This document shows, in pieces, positions 14,580 through 21,140 of a DNA stretch of 21,140 nucleotides (within the stretch, counting starts at the first letter, position 1; the number at the start of each line of letters is the position of its first letter). The translations under genes and the position numbers were made by a program. A model generated the notes under the pieces. The model did not search any database. It was given only the letters and a program-made list of their open reading frames with translations, and was not told where the DNA came from. The DNA lies in assembly GCA_041565275.1 (NCBI GenBank), contig JBFGVE010000044.1, positions 1-21,140 on the forward strand, given 5' to 3'. Source of the stretch: CAWUKT01 sp041565275. Lineage in GTDB: Bacteria; Bacteroidota; Bacteroidia; J057; JADKCL01.

Positions 14580-16277
14580 GTGAAACGCAAAAAGAAAACA
14601 AATATCGTTTTGCAACTCATCTTGGTATTAGGGATAATCATTGTGGTGAACCTGCTCGGAGGTAGTTTTTTCACCCGGATTGACCTTACCGATGACAAAC
14701 GGCATACCATTTCTGACCCCACCCGGGAATTGCTTGCCAACCTGAAGCATGAAGTTGTGGTAAGCATTTTTTTTGGGGGCAGCCTTCCTCCCTACTATGA
14801 GGAATACGAGGAGTCTATGAAAAATATGCTAGAGGAAATGCGCCTCAGTTCCAACGGTCTTTTTGACTATCAGTTCATTGATCCTGCCGAAGACCCTGAA
14901 ATTTTCGAACGATTTGCACGCAATGGTTTTCCTCCAGTACCCCTCTCGGTACAGACATCTTTCACATCTCAGGAAAAGGTGATGGTCCTTCCATACGCTG
15001 AGTTCAGTTACCAAAAGCGTAACTCTATGCTTAACTTGATCAGAAATGCCTATAGCAGCCAACAAGATGGAATCCAGATCTACGTTGATGAAGCCATGCG
15101 CCGCTTTGAGTACACTATTATCTCGGAAGTCTTCAACCTTACCCGTGACCAGTACCGCACCGTCGGTCTGCTCAAAGGACATGGCGAGTACCAGATAGAT
15201 GACTTGGGAGACCTGTACCGGGACACTGATCGCTATTACAACTTCATTCAGGTAGACCTCCGGAATGGAAGAGCGATTGGACCCTCTATCCTAGACCTGC
15301 TGATCATAGCCCAGCCCGATACAGCACTTTCCGACCGCGAGGTTTACGAAATTGACCAATATCTGATGCGTGGAGGCCAGGTTCTCTTCCTGGTAGACTT
15401 CCAACGAGTAGACTTTACCATAGGCGAGCAAAGAAGCGCCATGACCTTCTTGCGCAATACCAATTTGGATCAGTTGTTCATGGGTCACGGGATAAAACTC
15501 AACTATAACCTGATCAATGACCTCTCCCATGGCAAGCTTGCGGTGGGGTCTATGTCGGCAGCTTTTGGTAATGAGAATGTTCAGGTAAACTGGCCTTATT
15601 TTCCGATGATCCGGGACCTGTCCAGCCACCCAACTACCCTTTATGTCGGAAAGGTTCTGATGCGTTATGCTTCTTCGATCGATACGTTCCCAACAGAAGA
15701 AAGTGTCACCAAGATTGTTTTGATGCGAAGCAGCAGCCCCACCCGTCTCAGGGAAGGTGCACAATTCATCGAATTGACCGATGAGGTAGCTAGGCTTAAA
15801 AGTGGGGCAGCCAACCAGTTTTACAATCAACCGGGGCAGATCACTGGCATCCTTGTAGAGGGACAATTTCTGTCAATCTGGCAAAACCGCCGCCCGCCTA
15901 CCGACAGTTCAGCTCCTTCGCCTCCTTCAGAACCCTATTTAAAAAGCAGTTATGAAGGGAAGACACCCCGACTTGTCCTCATTGCTGATGGAGAATTTGC
16001 AAAGGGAACCCGGGGGCCGGACGGACGCATGTATCTTCCGGTTGAGAATAAAATAATGATGCAAAATCTGATTGACTACATGACTGGTCAGGACTTGCTT
16101 ACTCGCCTCCGGCCCAGAGCATTTAACGAGCGTAAAGTTGATGCCCAGAAAGTAGAAGGCAACCGGTTTAAAATCCAACTGTTGAACATTGGATTGCCTT
16201 TGGCTCTGGTAATGGTCTTTGGCCTTGTTCGCGGATACTTACGCCGTCGCAAGAATTTCAAGAGATCTGCCCATTAA
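14580..16277 (+). CDS. gldG: GldG, auxiliary membrane subunit of the GldAFG transporter
   Basis: A 565-residue protein anchored at both ends. A basic start (KRKKKTN) precedes helix 1 at about 9-27 (IVLQLILVLGIIIVVNLL). A second helix near the C-terminus (LLNIGLPLALVMVFGLVRGY) is followed by the basic tail LRRRKNFKRSAH. Between them lies a large periplasmic domain beginning FTRIDLTDDKRHTISDPT, the hallmark of GldG / ABC-type uncharacterised transport proteins; KGHGEY and RGGQVLFLVD are further landmarks of the GATase-like fold reported for related IFT52-type domains. It presumably couples the ATPase/permease to periplasmic partners. The start is GTG 14580. The DUF4340 gene follows 29 bases later, a common arrangement. 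Confidence 0.9.
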   Translation: MKRKKKTNIVLQLILVLGIIIVVNLLGGSFFTRIDLTDDKRHTISDPTRELLANLKHEVVVSIFFGGSLPPYYEEYEESMKNMLEEMRLSSNGLFDYQFIDPAEDPEIFERFARNGFPPVPLSVQTSFTSQEKVMVLPYAEFSYQKRNSMLNLIRNAYSSQQDGIQIYVDEAMRRFEYTIISEVFNLTRDQYRTVGLLKGHGEYQIDDLGDLYRDTDRYYNFIQVDLRNGRAIGPSILDLLIIAQPDTALSDREVYEIDQYLMRGGQVLFLVDFQRVDFTIGEQRSAMTFLRNTNLDQLFMGHGIKLNYNLINDLSHGKLAVGSMSAAFGNENVQVNWPYFPMIRDLSSHPTTLYVGKVLMRYASSIDTFPTEESVTKIVLMRSSSPTRLREGAQFIELTDEVARLKSGAANQFYNQPGQITGILVEGQFLSIWQNRRPPTDSSAPSPPSEPYLKSSYEGKTPRLVLIADGEFAKGTRGPDGRMYLPVENKIMMQNLIDYMTGQDLLTRLRPRAFNERKVDAQKVEGNRFKIQLLNIGLPLALVMVFGLVRGYLRRRKNFKRSAH

Positions 16278-16306
16278 CCGTTCTATGGAACACATGTCTA
16301 AGAATT

Positions 16307-17287
16307 ATGAAACGTACTACCATTGCACTGAGTATAATTCTACTCATCCTCGTTGCTACCTATTTCTTCTTTCAAACCAGTGGAAGAGAGCCGGACAATA
16401 TCTTTCACCTTGAAGATCCAAGCTTGGTGACGGAGATTGAGATGGAGAAAGTTATTCGAGGCCAACCAGTGGGAAAAATAGTATTGACCAAAAATGATAC
16501 AGGACCTTGGATGGTCAATGGTAAGCACCCAGCCATCCCTGCTAAGGTAGAGAGTCTGCTAAAAACGATGACCCAGATCCGGGTCAGGTCCAGCATAGAG
16601 AAGGCCGGTCAGAGGAGTGGCCTTCAACTGCTGAAAAAGAACCATACCCGGGTGAAGATCAATGGAGAAGATGGCAAAATCAAAGAATACTTGATCGGGG
16701 TAACCGACAGCAAGCACAACGCCAATCTGATGATGATTGATGGCGCTGAAAAAATCTACCTGGTTGGAAAGCCTGGATTTACTGGCTACATTTCGGTGTT
16801 TTACAGCACCCAGATACTCGAGTGGCGGGAACGTACCCTTTTTGACCTTACTCCACAGAATATCAAGCAGATCAAAATTGCCTATCCAACGACTCCGGAA
16901 GAGCCTGGCTTCGAATTGCGCCGCGAAGGTGACCTTTGGAGACTTGGTGAAGACGTTTTAGCTACGACAGACCAGACCTCTACTTATATAGGTCTTTTTG
17001 ATGGTAAGATCTCTGCCGAGAGCTTCGCCAATGATGAATTTCCAGAAATTCGTGATTCACTTCCCTACCGGGATCCTGACGTCATCTTCGACTATGAAAC
17101 CTTACATGGTGAAAAGGGTAGCTTGAAGTTGTTTACTCGCCCGGAAAACCTCAACAATTACTTCGGCTATCTGGAAGGAAAACCAGAATTATACACTATC
17201 CAACGGTTTGTCATGGATAAATTCTTAAAGACCCGCTCGTTTTTTGCTGGAGATGTGGTAAGTAAACAGCAATTCAGCGAGCAATAA
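16307..17287 (+). CDS. DUF4340 domain protein, last gene of the gldAFG operon, with a repeat-derived C-terminus
   Basis: A 326-residue protein with one N-terminal membrane helix (IALSIILLILVATYFFF, 6-22) and a periplasmic body of beta-rich repeats typical of DUF4340: VTEIEMEKV, IVLTKNDTGPWMVNGKHPA, LESLLKTM-like segments (here VESLLKTMTQIRVRS), then IYLVGKPGFTGY. DUF4340 genes are regularly found after gldG-like genes, so it is probably another accessory part of the same transporter. The final six codons (QQFSEQ) and the TAA lie inside the 101-bp repeat copy 2. The native C-terminus has therefore apparently been cut off or replaced by the end of a mobile element. How much was lost cannot be told from here; the family is variable in length. 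Confidence 0.82.
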   Translation: MKRTTIALSIILLILVATYFFFQTSGREPDNIFHLEDPSLVTEIEMEKVIRGQPVGKIVLTKNDTGPWMVNGKHPAIPAKVESLLKTMTQIRVRSSIEKAGQRSGLQLLKKNHTRVKINGEDGKIKEYLIGVTDSKHNANLMMIDGAEKIYLVGKPGFTGYISVFYSTQILEWRERTLFDLTPQNIKQIKIAYPTTPEEPGFELRREGDLWRLGEDVLATTDQTSTYIGLFDGKISAESFANDEFPEIRDSLPYRDPDVIFDYETLHGEKGSLKLFTRPENLNNYFGYLEGKPELYTIQRFVMDKFLKTRSFFAGDVVSKQQFSEQ

Positions 17288-17367
17288 ATTCTTGACGAAT
17301 TGATGTGAACATCAGAGGATTACCATACTTGTCCAAAAACAATTTTCCAGCTAACTTATGATCAAAG
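17267..17367. repeat. 102-bp direct repeat, copy 2 (101 bp), at the IS1595-type element
   Basis: This is the second copy of the 11683-11784 repeat. It begins exactly at codon CAG of the DUF4340 tail and ends at the last codons of the transposase relic (stop at 17362-17364). Its position suggests it is the non-coding 3' end of that element. Confidence 0.85.
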
Positions 17368-18100
17368 ACTCCAATGGTTTATCGCGTCGATCATTAATAC
17401 CTCAAGTTTATTCACTCCAAGGTATCTTCTATTGAACTTGTAGCAAAATTCGTCGAGGTAGCCTTGGGTGTATTTTTCACTGATTCCGTAAAATATTCCC
17501 AGCAATGTCCTCTTGGTTTTGCTGATCGCGGTGTGGACCCAGGGCAAAAGTACCCTTTTCTGCTCCCCGCTGGCTTCAACCGTTTCATGGTGGGCAAACT
17601 GATCTTTCAGTCGGCAGTAGGCACTGAAATTGGCGGTCAGAATGCTTGCAAGGGTGCTGATGGCTCCTTGGGCCTCTGTGGTGATGGTTTCGGCCTTAGC
17701 ATCTGAGATCACCTTCATCCCAAACCGCCCACAACGTCTCCCCTTGGCCCATGATCATCCGAAGTTTGTGGAGCATCGCCCAGATAGGTTCATGGCGCTT
17801 GTGGCCTATTTGCCGCTGGAATTCGAGGGCGGAGAATCCTTTCTTCGTCGAAGTTAAAAGGTGTATTGCCATATACCAGTACCGAAAGAGGAGCTTGGAG
17901 TTCTCCATGACCGTTCCGCTACGGAGGGAGGTCCGAAAACGGCATTTCTTGCATTGGAACATTGATTTGGATGCTAATCAATAGTGTTCTTCGGATTGGC
18001 AACGTTTACAGACCAACCCTTTTTACTCCCGCAATTGCCGAAAATGATGACGACAAGTGGCCTCATCGGGAAATCTGGAAAGAAAATTGAATAAATTCAT
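17362..18100 (-). pseudogene. IS1595-family (ISXO2-like) transposase, decayed by stops and an internal deletion
   Basis: From ATG 18100 the frame reads MNLFNFLSRFPDEATC and CRHHFRQLRE, then TAA (18023-18025), then KGLVCKRCQSEEHY, then TGA (17978-17980), then FQCKKCRFRTSLRSGTVMEN. These are the ISXO2 N-terminal domain with its zinc-ribbon cysteines (CKRC, CKKC). It continues ALEFQRQIGHKRHEPIWAML and ends at 17696. The C-terminal part restarts in another frame (17718-17362) at KVISDAKAETITTEA and includes VHTAISKTKRTLLGIFYGIS and YLDEFCYKFNRRY. The intervening core, with the first catalytic aspartate block and the GRG/basic segment, is missing. It is inactive. It separates the convergent gldAFG and lptB-GH3 units. 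Its 3' end is joined to repeat copy 2. Confidence 0.88.
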
Positions 18101-18197
18101 CTGATATTCATGCTTTTGCTCGAATATCAGACCCAGTATTGACGTATCATGTCAATAGTCGTGGTAAAGTTGCGGACAGGCATATAAATTTATATGC
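18101..18197. repeat. Three successive inverted repeats upstream of the IS1595-type relic
   Basis: CTGATATT 18101-18108 pairs with AATATCAG 18123-18130. TATTGAC 18137-18143 pairs with GTCAATA 18151-18157 around a 7-base loop. GCATATAAATTTATATGC at 18180-18197 is a perfect 18-bp palindrome. They lie between the GH3 stop (18258) and the transposase start (18100). They could serve as regulatory or terminal structure of the element, or as terminators for the GH3 message; none has a T run on the minus strand. Confidence 0.5.
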
Positions 18198-18257
18198 TCA
18201 ACTTGGGGGAAGAGGGGAGAGAAAATCTGATCTCTAGAATGGATTTTCCAGATAACC

Positions 18258-19772
18258 CTATCTCCAATAACCTAAGACCGATTCCAAATGCTCCCTGGTA
18301 TTACTAAGACGAGGAACCTTATTCTGTCCACCGAGTTTTCTACGGGTCTTCATCCAGTCATAGAAGGTGCCGACTGGCATCACTCGCACCACTGGCGGCT
18401 GTAAAACCATGCTTTCATAACGTTTGGCTTCATAGTCAGAGTTTAAGCGCTTCAGTTCCAGATCAAGTACCTCATTGAAACGCGCTTGGTCGGAAGGGGG
18501 CTTTGAGAATTCAAGGGCCCATTCGTGGGCACCCTGGCCATCGTTGTAAAAAATAGGAGCAGCAGTATAGTTTTCCAGAATAGCCCCGGTTTGGGCACAA
18601 GCTTCGGCTAGTGCAGCAGAAGCATTGCCGACCATCAATTCTTCACCGAATGCATTGATAAAGTGTTTGGTGCGCCCTGCAATCTTGATCTTATAAGGAG
18701 ATATACTTGTAAAACGAACCGTATCCCCGATCAAGTAACGCCACAATCCACCGTTGGTAGAAATGACAAGCGCATACGTGACATCTTTTTCAATCTCCCC
18801 GATAGTAAGGGCCCTGGGATGATCTTTACATAATTCGTCAAGAGGGATGAATTCATAAAAGATGCCATAATCGAGCATCAGAAGAAGGTCATCCGTCTTC
18901 TGGTCATTTTGCATTGCAAAGAACCCCTCTGATGCATTGTAAATCTCAAAATAGGTCATATCCGGTGAGGAAATTAGCATTTCGAATTGGCCCAGGTAAG
19001 GTTTGAAATTGATTCCACCGTGAAAATAGACTTCAAGGTTGGGCCAAAGTTCAAGGAGGCTCTGGCCCTTAATCCCGGCAAGTTCCATGACATGCTTGAG
19101 CAAAACCAGGGTCCATGTGGGTACACCAGCTATGGTAGTTATATTCATATTGACCAGTTGCTTGGCCATGACCTTGATCTTAGATTCCCATTCTCCCAGT
19201 AATGCTACTTTCTTGTCGATAGCACGAAATCGGTTGAATATAAGAGGTGTATTCTCGATTAAGACAGCACTCAGATCACCGTATTTGGAGTGCTCATTCA
19301 ACTGATTGATCTCATGGCTACCTGCAACAGGTAACCCTTTACCAGTAAAAATCTTACTGTTGGGATTGTCATTAAGAAAAATGGCGAGCATGTCCTTTCC
19401 TCCCTTGAAATGGGTATCTTCAAGAGATTCAGGAGAGACCGGGATAAATTTACTCTTGTCGTTGGTGGTGCCAGAGGACTTGGAAAACCATTCTATATCA
19501 CCAGGCCAGAGGACAGAAGGCTCACCTTTCAGGCAACGATTAATATAGGGATAAAGTTGTTCGTAAGTGTGTATTGGAATGCGCTCCTGAAAATGACTGA
19601 TGGACTTGATACTCCTGAAATTGTAGTCGAGACCAAAAGCTGTCCCCTCTGCCATTTGTATAAGGTTGCTAAGGACTTCCATCTGAGTTTCCTCAGGGTG
19701 CTTCATAAACATCTCGATCTGATAAATCCGTTTTTTCAAAAACCAAGATGCAAGAGCATTGTAAAGACTCAT
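18258..19772 (-). CDS. GH3-family acyl-adenylate / amido-synthetase-like protein
   Basis: A 504-residue protein of the bacterial GH3 branch (ANL-type adenylating fold; plant members join amino acids to jasmonate or auxin). It shows FSKSSGTTNDKSKFIPVS at 96-113 (phosphate-binding loop), YFHGGINFKPYL at 249-260, EIYNASEGFFAMQ at 276-288, GLWRYLIGDTVRF at 342-354 and GRTKHFINAFGEELM at 366-380, the ordered ATP/AMP-binding motifs of the family. The conserved tail RRKLGGQNKVPRL follows. The length is normal for bacterial GH3. No signal peptide. The bacterial substrate is unknown; placement beside lptB in Bacteroidota suggests a role in envelope lipid or LPS biology, but this is inference. The ATG overlaps the lptB stop by 4 bp, so they are translationally coupled. 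Confidence 0.92.
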   Translation of the reverse strand: MSLYNALASWFLKKRIYQIEMFMKHPEETQMEVLSNLIQMAEGTAFGLDYNFRSIKSISHFQERIPIHTYEQLYPYINRCLKGEPSVLWPGDIEWFSKSSGTTNDKSKFIPVSPESLEDTHFKGGKDMLAIFLNDNPNSKIFTGKGLPVAGSHEINQLNEHSKYGDLSAVLIENTPLIFNRFRAIDKKVALLGEWESKIKVMAKQLVNMNITTIAGVPTWTLVLLKHVMELAGIKGQSLLELWPNLEVYFHGGINFKPYLGQFEMLISSPDMTYFEIYNASEGFFAMQNDQKTDDLLLMLDYGIFYEFIPLDELCKDHPRALTIGEIEKDVTYALVISTNGGLWRYLIGDTVRFTSISPYKIKIAGRTKHFINAFGEELMVGNASAALAEACAQTGAILENYTAAPIFYNDGQGAHEWALEFSKPPSDQARFNEVLDLELKRLNSDYEAKRYESMVLQPPVVRVMPVGTFYDWMKTRRKLGGQNKVPRLSNTREHLESVLGYWR

Positions 19773-20518
19773 CTTTTACGGTTCAGGGTGAAACTGTCCC
19801 CCAGATAAACTTTCCGGACAAGGGGGTCATCGGCGAGATCAATAGCAGTACCAGACCGGAAAATCTGGCCTTCCACGAGTAAATATGCTCGATCTACAAT
19901 TTCCAGAGTTTCATTTACATTGTGGTCGGTGATAAGAACGCCAATATTTTTTTCCTGAAGACTCCGGACAATCCCTTGGATTTCTTCTACGGCGATCGGA
20001 TCAACTCCTGCAAAAGGTTCATCAAGTAGAATAAACTTCGGATCAGTAGCCAATGCCCGGGCAATTTCGGTGCGGCGGCGCTCCCCGCCAGAGAGGAGGT
20101 TACCCATATTTTGCCGAACGTGCATCAGTGAAAATTCCGCCAGCAATTGATCTGTTTTGTATTTACGCTCTTTCTTGCTCAATCCTCCCCGCATCTCCAG
20201 CACCGCCAGGATATTGTCTTCGACGGATAGCTTACGGAATACAGAAGCTTCTTGAGCCAGATAACCAACCCCCATCTGCCCACGCTTGTACATAGGTTGC
20301 TTGGTGATATTTCGGTCATTAAGCCACACATTGCCACTGTTGGGGCGGATCAGTCCCACTACCATGTAAAAGGTTGTAGTTTTTCCAGCACCATTAGGCC
20401 CCAACAGACCTACGATCTCACCTTGCCTGACTTCCAGACTGATTTCATTCACTACATATCGGTCCTTGTACTTTTTGACGAGGTTTTCTGCACGGAGCAC
20501 CAATTGAGCGGATTCCAT
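19769..20518 (-). CDS. lptB: LPS export ABC transporter ATP-binding protein LptB
   Basis: A 249-residue ATPase that powers lipopolysaccharide extraction from the inner membrane with LptF/LptG. Walker A GPNGAGKT at 40-47, Q-loop Gln89 in GYLAQEASVF, signature LLSGGERRRTEIARAL at 141-156, Walker B FILLDEPFAGVDP at 162-174 and switch His199 in LITDHN are all intact. The combination LSGGERRR and LLDEPFAGVDPIAVEEIQ is diagnostic for LptB over other ABC ATPases. It is the first gene of a two-gene minus-strand unit with the GH3 gene. A TATCTTTG -7 element ends five bases before its ATG. Confidence 0.94.
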   Translation of the reverse strand: MESAQLVLRAENLVKKYKDRYVVNEISLEVRQGEIVGLLGPNGAGKTTTFYMVVGLIRPNSGNVWLNDRNITKQPMYKRGQMGVGYLAQEASVFRKLSVEDNILAVLEMRGGLSKKERKYKTDQLLAEFSLMHVRQNMGNLLSGGERRRTEIARALATDPKFILLDEPFAGVDPIAVEEIQGIVRSLQEKNIGVLITDHNVNETLEIVDRAYLLVEGQIFRSGTAIDLADDPLVRKVYLGDSFTLNRKR

Positions 20519-20523
20519 TAAAC

Positions 20524-20531
20524 CAAAGATA
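20524..20531 (-). promoter_or_regulatory. -7 element (TATCTTTG) next to the lptB start codon
   Basis: TATCTTTG matches TAnnTTTG exactly. I see no TTG at 17-23 bases upstream, but a short stem-loop (CCGAC 20550-20554 with GTCGG 20558-20562) lies in that region. Start would be within a few bases of the ATG, predicting a leaderless message. Confidence 0.4.
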
Positions 20532-20968
20532 CAACATTCATGAAATTCCCCGACAGGGTCGGATAAATGACTATCGGCATCGTCTCCCAGGAATACAGCA
20601 ACTGAGATTAAGGTTATTGATATGCAAAAATAATTCTGTGGAAAGACAGTCCAAACGGCTTATCCCACATGTACACCTAATGTTACAGGTAGCCCAAAAT
20701 ATAAAATGAAAAAATACAATCTTATGGGTCTGCCTGAAGAGCTGGTACTTCTAACTGCACCAATGACCTTAACTGATTTCCCCGGACAGCCTGTAATGGC
20801 CCAGATTTTCTCCCTTATTCCCCGTGTTTTGGTTAGCAATATTGCCTCTGAGGGCAATTACAAAGCACATAAAACATTGTCTATCAATATTTTGTAAATT
20901 CTGTGAATCCGTAGAAAAACAATGCTCTGGACTATTTAGGCAGCTCTTAAATCGAATTCCAATAAGTC
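20532..20968. other. Intergenic stretch, no convincing gene
   Basis: Both strands carry 60-90-codon frames here, but they overlap one another and have no recognisable domain. No tRNA or strong hairpin was seen apart from the small stem-loop at 20550-20562. Confidence 0.4.
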
Positions 20969-21140
20969 TTAATAATTGGGGTGATTCAATACAAATTCGG
21001 GGTTGATATCTAACTTTGCAATAATTCGATTCACCCAAAAGCGGTTGAACAGCGCGGTTTTGAAATTGGCTATGGAGATTGGTCCAGATTGGTTGGGTTT
21101 GCGTTTTCTGAGGAGATGGATTTTGGCAATGAAGTCGACC
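20969..21140 (-). CDS. 3' end of an unrecognised minus-strand gene (5' part beyond the window)
   Basis: The minus-strand frame entering at the right edge is open for 56 codons to TAA at 20969-20971. It reads VDFIAKIHLLRKRKPNQSGP and then ISIANFKTALFNRFWVNRII, AKLDINPEF. It is basic, with a regular helix-like pattern, and looks protein-like, so it is likely the C-terminus of a real gene. I do not recognise the family. Its stop is 450 bases from the lptB start in the same orientation, so it could be upstream of the lptB unit but is unlikely to be in the same operon. Confidence 0.5.
   Translation of the reverse strand, partial: VDFIAKIHLLRKRKPNQSGPISIANFKTALFNRFWVNRIIAKLDINPEFVLNHPNY

Noticed and set aside
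15291..15866. A 191-codon open frame antisense to gldG
   Set aside because: Shadow of gldG; no recognisable protein pattern.
20706..20897. A 63-codon plus-strand frame starting with ATG in the region after lptB
   Set aside because: Overlapping minus-strand frames are equally long, there is no promoter or known family, and composition does not favour either strand.

Overview
The window looks like a chromosome segment from a gliding-type member of the Bacteroidota, perhaps a Saprospiraceae/Lewinella-like lineage (the phylum is secure, the family is a guess). The evidence is the GldA-GldF-GldG transporter operon, a FecI-FecR-TonB receptor relay with the Bacteroidota-specific DUF4974 and STN domains, a bacterial GH3 protein next to LptB, and several promoters of the phylum's TTG / TAnnTTTG type.

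Layout. Positions 1-357 hold the N-terminal end of an IS1634-type transposase with an in-frame stop. Positions 669-3112 (minus) are the end of a surface-polysaccharide cluster: a GT4-type glycosyltransferase followed by a WecB-type UDP-GlcNAc 2-epimerase. Positions 3483-4191 are a badly decayed IS630 transposase interrupted by a compact block of nested inverted repeats. Positions 4234-5108 (minus) hold a DUF4442 thioesterase-like gene and a small frameshifted membrane ORF. Positions 5352-11631 (plus) are the regulatory centre: a long ECF-type sigma factor with a C-terminal TPR region, a second ordinary ECF sigma factor, a FecR-type anti-sigma factor and an STN-containing TonB-dependent receptor. 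A small lipoprotein follows at 11904-12431. Positions 12820-17287 are the gldA-gldF-gldG-DUF4340 operon. Positions 17362-18100 are a decayed IS1595/ISXO2-family transposase. Positions 18258-20518 (minus) are lptB followed by a GH3-family gene, overlapping by 4 bp. The last 172 bases hold the 3' end of an unrecognised minus-strand gene.

How the genes may work together. The second sigma factor, FecR and receptor have the gene order of a cell-surface signalling relay: ligand binding by the receptor is passed through its periplasmic STN domain to FecR, which then controls the sigma factor. There is no SusD partner, so a siderophore, peptide or other small ligand is as likely as a glycan. The TPR-fused sigma factor lies just upstream with no anti-sigma gene of its own; its TPR tail may replace one (inference).

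The most informative observations are the sigma-TPR fusion beside a second sigma/anti-sigma/receptor set; a 102-bp repeat present at 11683 and 17267, whose second copy supplies the last six codons and stop of the DUF4340 gene; the nested, mutually exclusive inverted repeats inside the IS630 relic; and promoter -7 elements lying only 4-7 bases from start codons. I found no CRISPR array, rRNA or tRNA. A clearly new system is not demonstrated; the sigma-TPR locus is the best candidate.
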